From a virus: a stretch of DNA of 44,016 nucleotides. The DNA is taken from positions 1-44,016 of IMG/VR virus record IMGVR_UViG_3300049489_000410. One strand, 5' to 3'. Both the position numbers and the translations under genes were made by a program. The notes below the pieces were generated by a model, which was not told the origin of the DNA, made no database searches, and saw only the letters and a program-made list of their open reading frames with translations. Shown here piece by piece: positions 6,481 through 13,633 of this stretch (positions are counted from its first letter, which is position 1; each line of letters opens with the position of its first letter).

Positions 6481-6508
6481 AACTCAAATATTCACCAAGG
6501 AATTGAAA

Positions 6509-7207
6509 ATGGCCAAAAGATACACCGACAGCGAGAAATGGAAAAACCCGTGGTTCCGAAAACTGCCAAGCCCATATCGGTGGCTTTGGGTCTATATTCT
6601 AGATTCATGCTCACATGCTGGCGTCTGGCGAGTTGACTTTGATCTTGCTGCGTTTTCAATAAATGAGCATGTAAACCAGCGTGAAGCCGAGCTTCTTTTT
6701 GCGGGAAAAATAAAGTTTATCGACCACGACAAATGGTTTATTCCATCATTCATCGAATTTCAGTACGGAAAGTTAAATTATCAGAACAGGGTCCACAAGT
6801 CAGTAATTGATTCGCTTCTTCATCTCAACGTAGATATTTCTGGGGATAACTATGGGGATAAGAAGGGGCATGCTAGGCCCTGCGATGGAGCTAAAGACAA
6901 AGATAAAGACCAAGAGAAAGAAAAAGACCAAGAGAAAGAAGAAGACAAAGATAAAGATAAAGACATGTGGTTCGATGATCCCGATCTTTATGAAAACGAT
7001 CTGGTTGCGATTCATGCGGCGATAAAAAGATTTGGAAGGTACAACGGCGCACAAGCTAAAGAATATCTGAAGCCCAGGCGGTGGAAGCATATCGAATTAC
7101 TTGGTGGCTGGACGCACGTCTGCGGGCTTGACCAAAAGAAACTGAACTTTTTGATGATCAACAAAGTGTTCCGGAGAAAACATGAATCGACCATCCAAAA
7201 AGATTAA
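6509..7207 (+). CDS. DnaD-like replisome organiser / replication initiation protein
   Basis: 232 residues from ATG 6509 (CCAAGGAA 8 nt upstream). The first ~100 residues have the pattern 'KWKNPWFRKLPSPYRWLWVYILD' followed by 'HAGVWRVDFDLAAFSI', which is typical of winged-helix N-terminal domains of phage replication initiators that bind the origin and help load helicase. Residues about 125-155 are a low-complexity linker of Lys, Asp, Glu and Gln, then a C-terminal helical part. No helicase gene follows, so host helicase is likely recruited. First gene of the plus operon. Confidence 0.7.
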   Translation: MAKRYTDSEKWKNPWFRKLPSPYRWLWVYILDSCSHAGVWRVDFDLAAFSINEHVNQREAELLFAGKIKFIDHDKWFIPSFIEFQYGKLNYQNRVHKSVIDSLLHLNVDISGDNYGDKKGHARPCDGAKDKDKDQEKEKDQEKEEDKDKDKDMWFDDPDLYENDLVAIHAAIKRFGRYNGAQAKEYLKPRRWKHIELLGGWTHVCGLDQKKLNFLMINKVFRRKHESTIQKD

Positions 7208-7682
7208 ATGTCGGTGCGGTGTCTTTTTCAGCGTTTCAGATTTGCTGAAACAAAACATTGTCGGCTTTTGCAGCTCTGAATGTCGTGACGCTGCGGCAAA
7301 TCAACGGGCCATGATAAAGAAAAACAAAAAGTTTTTTCACCGGAATCGCGCACGGCAGCAAAAAAAGAAAAATAATGCGGTACGGCAAAACTTTCGGTCA
7401 AAAGAATCATCCGAAAAGTACAGGCTGTCAGCCGAAACCTTCTATAAATCGCCAGAATGGCTCAGGTTGCGTTTAAAAATTTTGGTTGTGCATGGACATA
7501 GATGCGCCTCATGTGGCAATACAGCGCAAAATACGACGTTACACGTTGACCACATAAAACCACGGTTGACGCACCCAGAATTGGAGCTTGATGAAAACAA
7601 CCTTCAGGTTTTGTGCAAAGACTGCAATCTGGGTAAGGGAGCGTCTTTTACGTTTGATTTTAGAAATAGTTCGATTAAATAG
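7182..7682 (+). CDS. HNH endonuclease
   Basis: 166 residues. The C-terminal ~60 residues form an HNH domain: CASCG near 115-119, 'LHVDHIKPRLTHPELELDEN' with the central DH, then 'NLQVLCKDCN' with the zinc-binding CxxC. The N-terminus carries another cysteine cluster (CRCG...CSSEC) and a very basic middle, suggesting a zinc-ribbon DNA-binding part. It overlaps the end of the replication gene by 26 bp. It may be a homing nuclease or serve recombination or packaging; its place among replication genes is the only hint. Confidence 0.85.
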   Translation: MNRPSKKIKCRCGVFFSVSDLLKQNIVGFCSSECRDAAANQRAMIKKNKKFFHRNRARQQKKKNNAVRQNFRSKESSEKYRLSAETFYKSPEWLRLRLKILVVHGHRCASCGNTAQNTTLHVDHIKPRLTHPELELDENNLQVLCKDCNLGKGASFTFDFRNSSIK

Positions 7683-7703
7683 ACCAAAACCAAGGAGAAC
7701 CAA

Positions 7704-8522
7704 ATGGACTTACCGAGCAGCAATGCGAAACTATTTTCTGCGCTCTGCCAGTTTCAGAGCAAAGTGAAATCAATCCCGAAGACTGGGAATAACCCGCACT
7801 TTCGATCCAGCTACGCCGAACTAGATGTGGCTTGCAATTATCTGTTTCCATTACTTTCTGCTTCTGGGCTTTCAGTCACGCAGCTTGCCTATGTGAACGG
7901 CGAATGGCTGATGTTGAAAACAGTCCTGGCGCATGTTTCAGGTGAGAAGGTTGAAAGCGAATGGCCAGTTGTGAAGATGGGCGCAAAGCCGCAGGAGATA
8001 GGCTCAGCGACTTCCTATGCGCGACGCTACTCTTTGTTTGCAATAACGGGATTGACCGCAGAGCTTGAGGATGATGATGCAGAAGTGGCCACCAACAGAT
8101 CGGCACCTGCGCCAAGGCCAGCACCAAAAAACTATGCACCGCAGCCACAAGCCGCGCCATCGACCACCGCAGCAGAAGTTCCAATGCCGCCATCACAGGG
8201 GCCATCCCATGCCGGGCTTTCTTTGAAGCAAGTCAATCGCATGTATGCCATTGCAAAGGCCAACAAATGGCCCGTGGCTTTTGTCCAGGCCTATGTGAAA
8301 CAGACCTACAAAGCCATACCGGAAAAGCTCTCAAGGCAAGCCTACGAACAGGCTTGCGATTACTTCGCCAACGCCATCTTTGACGACTCGATGAAGTCCA
8401 TATTGAAAGATTCTGTTCCTTCGGTTACAGAACAATTTGAAAAGGCGAAAAAATCCTACGTCGATCATACCAAGGAGCCATCAGCACCGCAGTTCAATGA
8501 CGATGAACCATTACCATGTTAA
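7704..8522 (+). CDS. erf: ERF-family single-strand annealing protein
   Basis: 272 residues. The first ~130 residues match the ERF superfamily: 'FSALCQFQSKVKSIPKTGNN' then 'FRSSYAELDVACNYLFPLLSASGL', 'KMGAKPQEIGSATSYARRYSL' and 'GLTAELEDDDAE'. ERF proteins anneal complementary single strands for phage recombination and genome circularisation. A proline/alanine-rich linker (about 135-170) leads to a helical C-terminal part and an acidic tip ending DDEPLPC, a form that could bind single-strand binding protein. AACCAAGGAG lies 6 nt before the ATG. It works with the Gp157 and DUF1064 proteins downstream. Confidence 0.88.
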   Translation: MDLPSSNAKLFSALCQFQSKVKSIPKTGNNPHFRSSYAELDVACNYLFPLLSASGLSVTQLAYVNGEWLMLKTVLAHVSGEKVESEWPVVKMGAKPQEIGSATSYARRYSLFAITGLTAELEDDDAEVATNRSAPAPRPAPKNYAPQPQAAPSTTAAEVPMPPSQGPSHAGLSLKQVNRMYAIAKANKWPVAFVQAYVKQTYKAIPEKLSRQAYEQACDYFANAIFDDSMKSILKDSVPSVTEQFEKAKKSYVDHTKEPSAPQFNDDEPLPC

Positions 8523-8549
8523 CCAAAACCCATAACCAAGGAGAAAAAC

Positions 8550-8960
8550 ATGGGAAGAAAAAAGAGAACAAGACGGCCATATACAGCACAGGAAATAGCG
8601 AACATCTATTACTGGAAATATGGTCTTGGAAAATCAAACAAGCAAATATCGAAAGTCGTGAGCAGAACAAGTGACGCACTGAATGCTCTGCGGCATCACA
8701 TTGACCATGACGCAATGGAATACAGAAGCCCGCTCAAAAAAGAACCGATTTATTTTGGCGACCTTGCTAGGCAAGATTTTCCTTCTGTAAAGGAAATTGC
8801 AGCTGCGAAAAAAGAGAAAGAGCTTTCAGTTGAGCCAAATCTTTTTGAGCAAGACTGCAAGGGCCATCAGCTTACCGATGTCCAGGGCCTTATCCTTCAT
8901 CTGACAGAAGCGAACATTGACCGCAGCCTTAAACTTAGGCTTATCGGTGAACTGCTATGA
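8550..8960 (+). CDS. Hypothetical protein with HTH-like N-terminus, 136 aa
   Basis: 136 residues. The N-terminus is very basic (GRKKRTRRPY) and followed by helices 'TAQEIANIYYWKYGLGKSNKQISKVVSRT' in pattern with a helix-turn-helix of the Myb/HTH type, so DNA binding is plausible. The C-terminal part 'LTDVQGLILHLTEANIDRSL' is helical. AACCAAGGAG precedes the ATG by 6 nt. The stop overlaps the next start (ATGA), so it is coupled to Gp157. No family named with confidence. Confidence 0.65.
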   Translation: MGRKKRTRRPYTAQEIANIYYWKYGLGKSNKQISKVVSRTSDALNALRHHIDHDAMEYRSPLKKEPIYFGDLARQDFPSVKEIAAAKKEKELSVEPNLFEQDCKGHQLTDVQGLILHLTEANIDRSLKLRLIGELL

Positions 8961-9448
8961 TGCCGGAAGTGAAGGAGCAACGCTCGCTCATCAACCTTTG
9001 CCTTGATCTGGTGGAACTTGACCCATCAGAGCAGGAAAACAAGGCGTTCATCATGCAGCGCCTTGGGCAGCTTGCGGATAAAGTTGACAACTATGTAGCA
9101 ATGGACCTTTTTGCTGATCAACAAATTGACGGCCTGAAGGCCGAGATTGGGAAACTTCAAGCCCTTGTGAAGCGATATGAGGACGTGAAGGAATCCCTTC
9201 GGGACCGCGCCATGGTGGCCCTGCAAACCTTGAATCAAAAGAAGCTGAAGTCCGACAAGGGTCATGAGCTTTCGATCCGAGTTTCAGAATCCATTGATGT
9301 TTTCGACATTACTCGCTTGCCTGACTGGGCAGTAAAGACGACTATTTCAAAACAGGCCGACAAAACCGCCATCAAGGTGGCCATTAAAGATGGCGACAAG
9401 GTGGACGGTGCAAGGCTTGTGAAAAAAGAATATGTGGTGATGCGCTGA
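8957..9448 (+). CDS. Siphovirus Gp157-family protein
   Basis: 163 residues. A long helical N-terminal half with 'LDLVELDPSEQENKAFIMQRL', 'KVDNYVAMDLFADQQIDGLKAEI' and 'RYEDVKESLRDRAMVALQTL' is followed by a beta-rich half with 'SIRVSESIDVFDITRLPDWAV' and 'AIKVAIKDGDKVDGARL'. This order is that of the siphovirus Gp157 family, linked to phage resistance in Streptococcus thermophilus phages and usually found beside annealases. Its exact role is unknown. Overlaps both neighbours by a few bases. Confidence 0.82.
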   Translation: MMPEVKEQRSLINLCLDLVELDPSEQENKAFIMQRLGQLADKVDNYVAMDLFADQQIDGLKAEIGKLQALVKRYEDVKESLRDRAMVALQTLNQKKLKSDKGHELSIRVSESIDVFDITRLPDWAVKTTISKQADKTAIKVAIKDGDKVDGARLVKKEYVVMR

Positions 9449-9813
9449 TGTTTAGACGACGCTCAAGATTCAATAAGTATGGTGCCAAGCGGACAGCTTC
9501 CGGATTTCCGAGCAAACTCGAAGAATCCGTTTACAATATGCTATTACTTCGCGAGCGAGCGGGCGAAATATCGGATGTGAAGCGCCAGCAGGTTGTAACC
9601 TTACAAGAAGGCGATAAAACCACGCGCATCAACTGGAAAGTGGACTTTTCTTTTCTGCGCGGTGACGTTCGATGTTATGCAGAAGCTAAAGGCGTAGAAA
9701 CTTCCGAATATGTACTCAAACTGAAGTTGTGGCGAAAGCTCCGGCCAGCGCCACTGGAAATATGGAAAGGAACTTATTTACGGCCAGTATTGGCTGAGAG
9801 GATTGAACCATGA
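9448..9813 (+). CDS. DUF1064 RecU/Holliday-junction-resolvase-like nuclease
   Basis: 121 residues. 'NKYGAKRTASGFPSKLEESVYNML' at the start, 'ISDVKRQQVVTLQ' and a central 'KVDFSFLRGDVRCYAEAKGVET' give the DUF1064 pattern, a PD-(D/E)xK-type fold with the E (residue ~27), D and E-A-K motif. These proteins are thought to cut branched DNA such as Holliday junctions during phage recombination. It follows Gp157 directly (shared base at stop/start), completing a recombination module with ERF. Confidence 0.82.
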   Translation: MFRRRSRFNKYGAKRTASGFPSKLEESVYNMLLLRERAGEISDVKRQQVVTLQEGDKTTRINWKVDFSFLRGDVRCYAEAKGVETSEYVLKLKLWRKLRPAPLEIWKGTYLRPVLAERIEP

Positions 9814-10004
9814 AAATCACAATGACAAAGCTCGCACAGTATATCGCGAAGCAAGAAGGCAAGAAAAAGAACGTGGACATCGCGCAGATCACAGAGATTT
9901 TGGGCATCTTGTCCGACATGATCGTGCTGGAAATCGACAATAGAAAAACATCATCTATTGTAAACGCGCTGATCAAAAACGGCGTCCGAAGGCAGGGCAA
10001 GTGA
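9810..10004 (+). CDS. Small hypothetical protein, 64 aa
   Basis: 64 residues, basic and helical ('AQYIAKQEGKKKNVDIAQITEILGILSDM'). The helix-loop pattern is like HU-type or small DNA-binding phage proteins that start 'TKxxLAxYIAxKEG', but too short to be sure. Overlaps the upstream and downstream genes by 4 bp each. Confidence 0.6.
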   Translation: MKITMTKLAQYIAKQEGKKKNVDIAQITEILGILSDMIVLEIDNRKTSSIVNALIKNGVRRQGK

Positions 10005-10252
10005 AGCCCGTTCTGTCCTGCGGATGCGCTCCGATGATTCATAAGGTTCTTCTGAATGAGAGAATCAGCCCAGCATGCCTGAAGCACATGAATGTTGTAA
10101 CGCTGAACCCGCAGCCGGACCTTACGCATCGCCTTGCCAAGTGCTGCAAGGAATCGACGATCATCCCAAGCAATACGGACCTTCCATACTTCGAATGGAA
10201 ATCGAAAGATCATTATGACAGGTATGTTTGCGACGAATGTGGCGGGTGGTAG
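10001..10252 (+). CDS. Small cysteine-rich (zinc-ribbon-like) protein, 83 aa
   Basis: 83 residues from GTG 10001, overlapping the preceding stop by 4 bp. Cysteines at the start (CGC), in the middle (CC) and at the end (CDEC followed by GGW) suggest a zinc-bound fold. No family recognised. It is part of the tight early operon. Confidence 0.6.
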   Translation: MKPVLSCGCAPMIHKVLLNERISPACLKHMNVVTLNPQPDLTHRLAKCCKESTIIPSNTDLPYFEWKSKDHYDRYVCDECGGW

Positions 10253-10342
10253 ATGAAAGAGATTCTGTTCTGGATGTTATTTTTTTTGATATTAAACCTA
10301 CTGGGGATGATGGCGTTCGTGGGAATGCCTCTGAACTGGTAA
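10253..10342 (+). CDS. Single-pass membrane micro-protein, 29 aa
   Basis: A 29-residue reading frame starting right after the stop of the previous gene (ATG 10253). Nearly all of it is hydrophobic (ILFWMLFFLILNLLGMMAF), enough for one membrane span. The next gene's ribosome site AACCAAGGAG begins one base after its stop, so it fits the operon spacing exactly. Function unknown; small membrane peptides in early regions can affect superinfection or membrane physiology. Confidence 0.5.
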   Translation: MKEILFWMLFFLILNLLGMMAFVGMPLNW

Positions 10343-10357
10343 AACCAAGGAGTCAAT

Positions 10358-10528
10358 ATGACGTTTTTTCTACTTATCGTTACGGTTCTTTCCGTTAACG
10401 GTCAAAAGACAGTGAGCTTCGAGAAATTCGATACTCACTACGAATGTTTTCAAGCGTTGAAAGCAGTGGCAGATGAGGTGCCAAACATTTCTGGCACATG
10501 CGCCGAAGTGAAAAGAGGCGACCAATGA
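10358..10528 (+). CDS. Small exported protein, 56 aa
   Basis: 56 residues from ATG 10358 with AACCAAGGAG 5 nt upstream. It opens with a hydrophobic run (TFFLLIVTVLSVNG), then a polar part with two cysteines (YECF and GTCAEV) that could form a disulfide in the periplasm. The stop overlaps the start of the FN3-like gene by 4 bp. No family known, but a 'tail' with two Cys after a hydrophobic start resembles phage periplasmic micro-proteins. Confidence 0.55.
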   Translation: MTFFLLIVTVLSVNGQKTVSFEKFDTHYECFQALKAVADEVPNISGTCAEVKRGDQ

Positions 10529-10914
10529 GAAAGTTAATCGCTGCACTTTCTTTTCTTTTCTGCACAAGCGCCATAGCTGGCGAAGCGAAACTAACTTGGT
10601 GCCACAATTATCTTGCCGAAGATGGCTCCACAGTGACGATCACTGGATTCAAATTTTACTGGCGAGTCAATGGTGGCGCTGAATCGGTTCTGACATACGG
10701 GCCACCCGCACCATTGCCATGGAAGGTCCAGAATGGATGCTACTACTATTCCAAGACCTATGTGAACGATGCTTGGGTCCCTGGCTCGACAGTTTGCTTC
10801 ATGGCATCAGCTGTGGCCGGAACCTTAGAATCCGACCGCAGTGGACAGGTCTGCAAGACGATGCCGAGCGACCCGGCTGCTCCGGTTATTATTGAGATTG
10901 ATCCGAAGCCGTAA
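10525..10914 (+). CDS. Secreted fibronectin type III-like protein
   Basis: 129 residues from ATG 10525, which overlaps the preceding stop; an earlier ATG at 10498 would bury the signal peptide. Residues 1-18 form a clear Sec signal peptide (RKLIAALSFLFCTSAIA, cut before GE). The remainder has the FN3 order: 'KLTWCHNYL', 'ITGFKFYWRVNGG', 'YYYSKTYVNDAW', 'CFMASAVAGTLESDRSGQV'. It should be exported to the periplasm or beyond. A secreted early phage protein could act in superinfection exclusion or cell-surface change. Function is not proven by sequence. Confidence 0.68.
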   Translation: MRKLIAALSFLFCTSAIAGEAKLTWCHNYLAEDGSTVTITGFKFYWRVNGGAESVLTYGPPAPLPWKVQNGCYYYSKTYVNDAWVPGSTVCFMASAVAGTLESDRSGQVCKTMPSDPAAPVIIEIDPKP

Positions 10915-10949
10915 GGCTTCGTGATCTTTTGGCAGCACATGGGGTGGTT

Positions 10950-11231
10950 GTGACACTACGACAAGCGTTAGAGAAGAAGATCGAAGATGCCGAAAAGAAG
11001 TACTGGATTTCGGTACCAATGGATGATGAGGTTACGCTGAAAAGAGCGTGGTTTAAAGATTCATTCAATGCCGGAGCCCACCTTTTCCTCGACGATATTT
11101 GCGAGTTGGTTGATTTAACAAGTGATGCCCTGGATGTGCTTTACGAAAGCGGGAATCGAAATCATCCGGCAACAAAAGATATTCACGAGGCGTATTTAAA
11201 AATTAGGGATAAACTATATGACACAGAATAA
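10950..11231 (+). CDS. Small helical hypothetical protein, 93 aa
   Basis: 93 residues from GTG 10950 (TTG 10929 also in frame). Helical and charged, with 'DSFNAGAHLFLDDI' near the middle. The gene at 11728-12024 has the same length and a similar core ('[17 protein letters not shown]'), so they may be distant paralogues. Its last codons (DTE, stop) lie in the first copy of a 15-bp direct repeat whose second copy starts the 11728 gene. Confidence 0.6.
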   Translation: MTLRQALEKKIEDAEKKYWISVPMDDEVTLKRAWFKDSFNAGAHLFLDDICELVDLTSDALDVLYESGNRNHPATKDIHEAYLKIRDKLYDTE

Positions 11232-11244
11232 AAAGGAGAACCAA

Positions 11245-11511
11245 ATGAAAGTATTAGTAAGAACAGAAAAGACGGAAGGACTTGAGTCGCTCTTGGGTGA
11301 GCGTGTACTTCTAATGTGCGCCGGATATTTCTACGAGGGAATACTTGTCGGAGTAAATAAAACCTGCGTAAAGCTCGACGATGCAGGGATTGTTTACTCG
11401 ACTGGTGCGTTTACAGAAAAGACCTATTCCGATCTTCAAAAGCTACACTCGAAAGAATGGTATGTGAGACTTCCACTAATCGAATCATTCGGAAGGTCAA
11501 AAAATGGCTAG
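11245..11511 (+). CDS. Hypothetical protein, 88 aa
   Basis: 88 residues from ATG 11245, supported by AAGGAGAACC just upstream; an in-frame ATG at 11218 belongs to the 15-bp repeat. The middle '[36 protein letters not shown]' has the beta-strand rhythm of a small Sm-like or SH3-like barrel: a strand pair with 'GxLxGVNxTCVKLxDA'. Such folds bind RNA or protein. This is a weak structural guess. It lies inside the repeat-bounded cassette. Confidence 0.6.
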   Translation: MKVLVRTEKTEGLESLLGERVLLMCAGYFYEGILVGVNKTCVKLDDAGIVYSTGAFTEKTYSDLQKLHSKEWYVRLPLIESFGRSKNG

Positions 11512-11731
11512 TCCAAGATCATTTAGAAATAGGTCACGGTCAGGGTCAGGGTCAGGGTCATGGTCAGGGTCATGGTCAGGGTCAGGGTCATGGTCACGGT
11601 CAGGGTCAGGGTCATGGTCAGGGTCAGGGTCATGGTCAGGGTCAGGGTCATGGTCACGGTCACGGTCAGGGTCATGGTCACGGTCAGGGTCAGGGTCATG
11701 GTCAGGGTCAGGGTCATGGTCAGGGTCATGA
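11504..11731 (+). CDS. Ser/Arg/Gly/Trp repeat protein encoded by the hexamer array (tentative)
   Basis: A 75-residue frame whose start overlaps the preceding stop by 8 bp and whose TGA overlaps the next ATG by 4 bp, the coupling seen across this operon. After [10 protein letters not shown] it is a Ser-X dipeptide repeat where X is Gly, Arg or Trp, fixed by the variable last base of each hexamer. Two other frames through the array are also open (Gly-His/Gln, and Val-Arg/Met/Thr, the latter in frame with the 11728 gene), so which is used is uncertain. Confidence 0.4.
   Translation: MASPRSFRNRSRSGSGSGSWSGSWSGSGSWSRSGSGSWSGSGSWSGSGSWSRSRSGSWSRSGSGSWSGSGSWSGS
11532..11729 (+). repeat. Hexanucleotide tandem array GGTCAN, 33 units
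   Basis: 33 uninterrupted 6-bp units, GGTCA plus one variable base: G in 18, T in 10, C in 5, A in none. The first five bases never vary. The variable base is always the last. The array ends exactly in the ATG of the next gene (last unit GGTCAT followed by GACAC). Confidence 0.97.
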
Positions 11732-12024
11732 CACAGAATAAATCATTTGCAGAGCGTAGGGATGAGGCGGCAGAAGAACATGTAAAAACCGCTACACTTG
11801 AAGCCTCAAAGGTTACACATAGAGGCCTCATAGACTCACTACAGATTTATGCATTTAATTCTGGAGCCAACTTCGGCTACCGCACAGCTCTTGAGGATAT
11901 GGGGGCGGCGGTTGAGGCTCTTAAGCAGATAATTAAACCAGATGAGCAAAATGAAGCTGATGTCGCCAGGGATGCCCTCGACCTTTTCGCCAAGCTCAAG
12001 AAAGAAAGTGAAGGTGAGGGATGA
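11728..12024 (+). CDS. Small helical hypothetical protein, 98 aa
   Basis: 98 residues from ATG 11728, the last three bases of which come from the hexamer array. It could be extended upstream in frame through the array, since each GGTCAT unit supplies an in-frame ATG. Mostly helical and acidic, with '[17 protein letters not shown]' recalling the 10950 gene. Stop overlaps the next ATG by 4 bp. No family recognised. Confidence 0.6.
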   Translation: MTQNKSFAERRDEAAEEHVKTATLEASKVTHRGLIDSLQIYAFNSGANFGYRTALEDMGAAVEALKQIIKPDEQNEADVARDALDLFAKLKKESEGEG

Positions 12025-12236
12025 TGGGCGAACAAATCCTAAGTACAAGTGTGATGATAACAAACGATGATGATTGTAATTTATGGCTTATGCATGAGGT
12101 AAGATTGGTCAATCGCGACTACACTATGTACTACTTTCGTTCTGAGTTTTCAGATGGAAGCGGTAGCGCAATTGACGTTCGAAACATCTGTTCGCTTCTA
12201 ATTTATAATAACTCAACAAAAGTTGGTGAGCTGTGA
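12021..12236 (+). CDS. Hypothetical protein, 71 aa
   Basis: 71 residues, start ATG 12021 overlapping the upstream stop. Beta-rich with acidic patches ('MITNDDDCNLWLMHEVRLV'). No family recognised. It sits in the run of small genes between the recombination module and the sugar cassette. Confidence 0.55.
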   Translation: MMGEQILSTSVMITNDDDCNLWLMHEVRLVNRDYTMYYFRSEFSDGSGSAIDVRNICSLLIYNNSTKVGEL

Positions 12237-12254
12237 AACCACAAGGGCAAAAAG

Positions 12255-12764
12255 ATGAGTGACGATAAAAAATCTTTCAACTTAGTTGCGGCAACAAAAA
12301 TACTAAATGATTATAAAGTCCCGTTTGAAAATGTAGACATTTCCGATGTCTATTATGCAGCAACACAATTTGAGGCAGCCTACGACACCCTCAATATCGA
12401 AAACGAAAAGAACAAAAAAGCATTACGTGATATTGCAGACGGTTATCCTAGTGAGTGGGCATATACAATATTGAAGAAAAACTACGACGCCCTCGCAAAA
12501 CAGTGTGAGGAGTTGAAGGAAAACCTAGAGCAGAAAACAAATCATGCAAATGCTATGAAATACTCTTTCGATAAAAAACACAAAAAGGTATTGTCTCTTG
12601 AATCAGAAAACACCGAGCTGCGCGATGCTTTGCGAACTGCGATTGAGGCGCTTAATCGAGCTAAGTTTGATTTTGATATGGCAATAGAAAGCAAAACGGG
12701 ATTGAATGTTTTGGCCGGAAAGCACATAGGTGAAGCCCTCGAAAAACTGGGGAAGTGGAAGTGA
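12255..12764 (+). CDS. Coiled-coil hypothetical protein, 169 aa
   Basis: 169 residues. From about residue 50 to 140 heptad-like spacing with many Glu, Lys and Leu ('YDALAKQCEELKENLEQKTN', 'VLSLESENTELRDALRTAIE') indicates a long coiled coil. The C-terminus 'AGKHIGEALEKLGKW' is helical too. Similar accessory proteins fill the early regions of many phages, with no known role. Confidence 0.6.
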   Translation: MSDDKKSFNLVAATKILNDYKVPFENVDISDVYYAATQFEAAYDTLNIENEKNKKALRDIADGYPSEWAYTILKKNYDALAKQCEELKENLEQKTNHANAMKYSFDKKHKKVLSLESENTELRDALRTAIEALNRAKFDFDMAIESKTGLNVLAGKHIGEALEKLGKWK

Positions 12765-12786
12765 CACTCACCACAAGGCAGAGGCA

Positions 12787-13212
12787 ATGAGCTGGCACAA
12801 ACTTGCGAACGAACTTCGAGCATCTGGCCTTTCATGGCGCGATGTGGCGAATGAGCTGAACGCTCGCGGATTTAAAAGAAAAAATGGCAAGCCGCTGGCT
12901 TCTGGTGATATTTATTCATGGCGATACAATAGAAAACGAGCATTGGAGACTCGCATGAATCGAACAGGTGAATATCTTTTCAAGGCAAGGCTTCGCAAAG
13001 GCCTGACCCAAGCACAGCTCGCCGAACTGATCGGCCTTCAATTCAGCGTTTATTACAAGGTCGAAAGTGGCCAGCGCATGCTTCCAATGGATTCCCTGGA
13101 CCTTTTGTGCAGCATCCTAGACCTAGACCGCCAGACCATAATTGATGCCGTTTATGCAGATCAAAAAGACAAATCAAAGAAGTATGTCCTGACGCAGCAT
13201 GGTGACAGTTGA
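12787..13212 (+). CDS. Two-domain XRE-family transcription regulator
   Basis: 141 residues from ATG 12787 (AGAGG upstream; a GTG at 12730 is further away within the previous gene). The first ~50 residues have a small helix-turn-helix like that found in resolvase-type proteins ('ASGLSWRDVANELNARGFKRKNG'). Residues about 60-115 are a Cro/C1-type domain: 'LFKARLRKGLTQAQLAELIGL' then 'YYKVESGQRMLPMDSLDLLCSILDL'. It may control the downstream operon, because a perfect 9-bp inverted repeat lies 17 bp after its stop. Confidence 0.75.
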   Translation: MSWHKLANELRASGLSWRDVANELNARGFKRKNGKPLASGDIYSWRYNRKRALETRMNRTGEYLFKARLRKGLTQAQLAELIGLQFSVYYKVESGQRMLPMDSLDLLCSILDLDRQTIIDAVYADQKDKSKKYVLTQHGDS

Positions 13213-13228
13213 TTGAATTTTCTTCACT

Positions 13229-13253
13229 GTTAAAGTTAGACCGAAACTTTAAC
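13229..13253. promoter_or_regulatory. Perfect inverted repeat, likely operator
   Basis: GTTAAAGTT (13229-13237) and AACTTTAAC (13245-13253) are exact inverted copies with a 7-bp spacer. They sit between the XRE regulator and the 13265 gene, overlapping a possible -10 (TAAAGT, with TTGATT 16 bp upstream) and ending at the ribosome site AGGAGA. No U-run follows, so an operator is more likely than a terminator. Confidence 0.55.
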
Positions 13254-13264
13254 AGGAGAAAAAA

Positions 13265-13630
13265 ATGGCTCGATTTATCATGGCGCTTTTCATCGCCTTC
13301 ACAGCACAGACCGCCTTCGCGTCTGGTAAGCTGACACTTCAAAACAATCTTTATAATGATGGCACGACCTATCGACCTACAGTTGGCTTCGGCGTTTACG
13401 AGCGCCTATTCAAAGGCCTTGCGGTGAACGCATGGACTGGCTACGGAGTGATGCCGCTTGAATCATCTGATGATACAGAATGGTTCGTTGCGAAGGCTCA
13501 GATTGATTTTGAAATGGCTGGAAAACTGAAGAACGTAACTGTCAGTCCTGGAATCCAGCACAAGCAAATCGTGAACGAAGATTTCAGCGACAATATCGGA
13601 TACCTAAAGATCGACTGGAAATTATGGTAG
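13265..13630 (+). CDS. Secreted small outer-membrane beta-barrel-like protein
   Basis: 121 residues. Residues 1-19 are a signal peptide (ARFIMALFIAFTAQTAFA, cut before SG). The mature part alternates polar and aromatic residues ('LTLQNNLYNDGTTYRPTVGFGVYERL', broken into strands) and ends YLKIDWKLW, with a terminal aromatic residue as in outer-membrane barrels. Eight short strands could fit. It is preceded by AGGAGA and the inverted repeat. It may alter the host surface; being just before the polysaccharide synthase gene fits a role in export or exclusion. Confidence 0.6.
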   Translation: MARFIMALFIAFTAQTAFASGKLTLQNNLYNDGTTYRPTVGFGVYERLFKGLAVNAWTGYGVMPLESSDDTEWFVAKAQIDFEMAGKLKNVTVSPGIQHKQIVNEDFSDNIGYLKIDWKLW

Positions 13631-13633
13631 GTC

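Larger units (their letters stand above)
11218..11742. repeat. Cassette bounded by 15-bp direct repeats
   Basis: ATGACACAGAATAAA occurs at 11218-11232 and again at 11728-11742. The first copy is the end of the 10950-11231 gene, the second is the start of the 11728-12024 gene. Removing one copy and everything between would leave the two flanking genes overlapping by a normal stop/start junction. The interior holds the 11245-11511 gene and the hexamer array. Confidence 0.75.

Noticed and set aside
11523-11831. Antisense frame and Gly-His/Gln frame across the hexamer array
   Set aside because: A 6-bp unit without stop codons keeps most frames open by itself. No start site or coupling supports these two frames.
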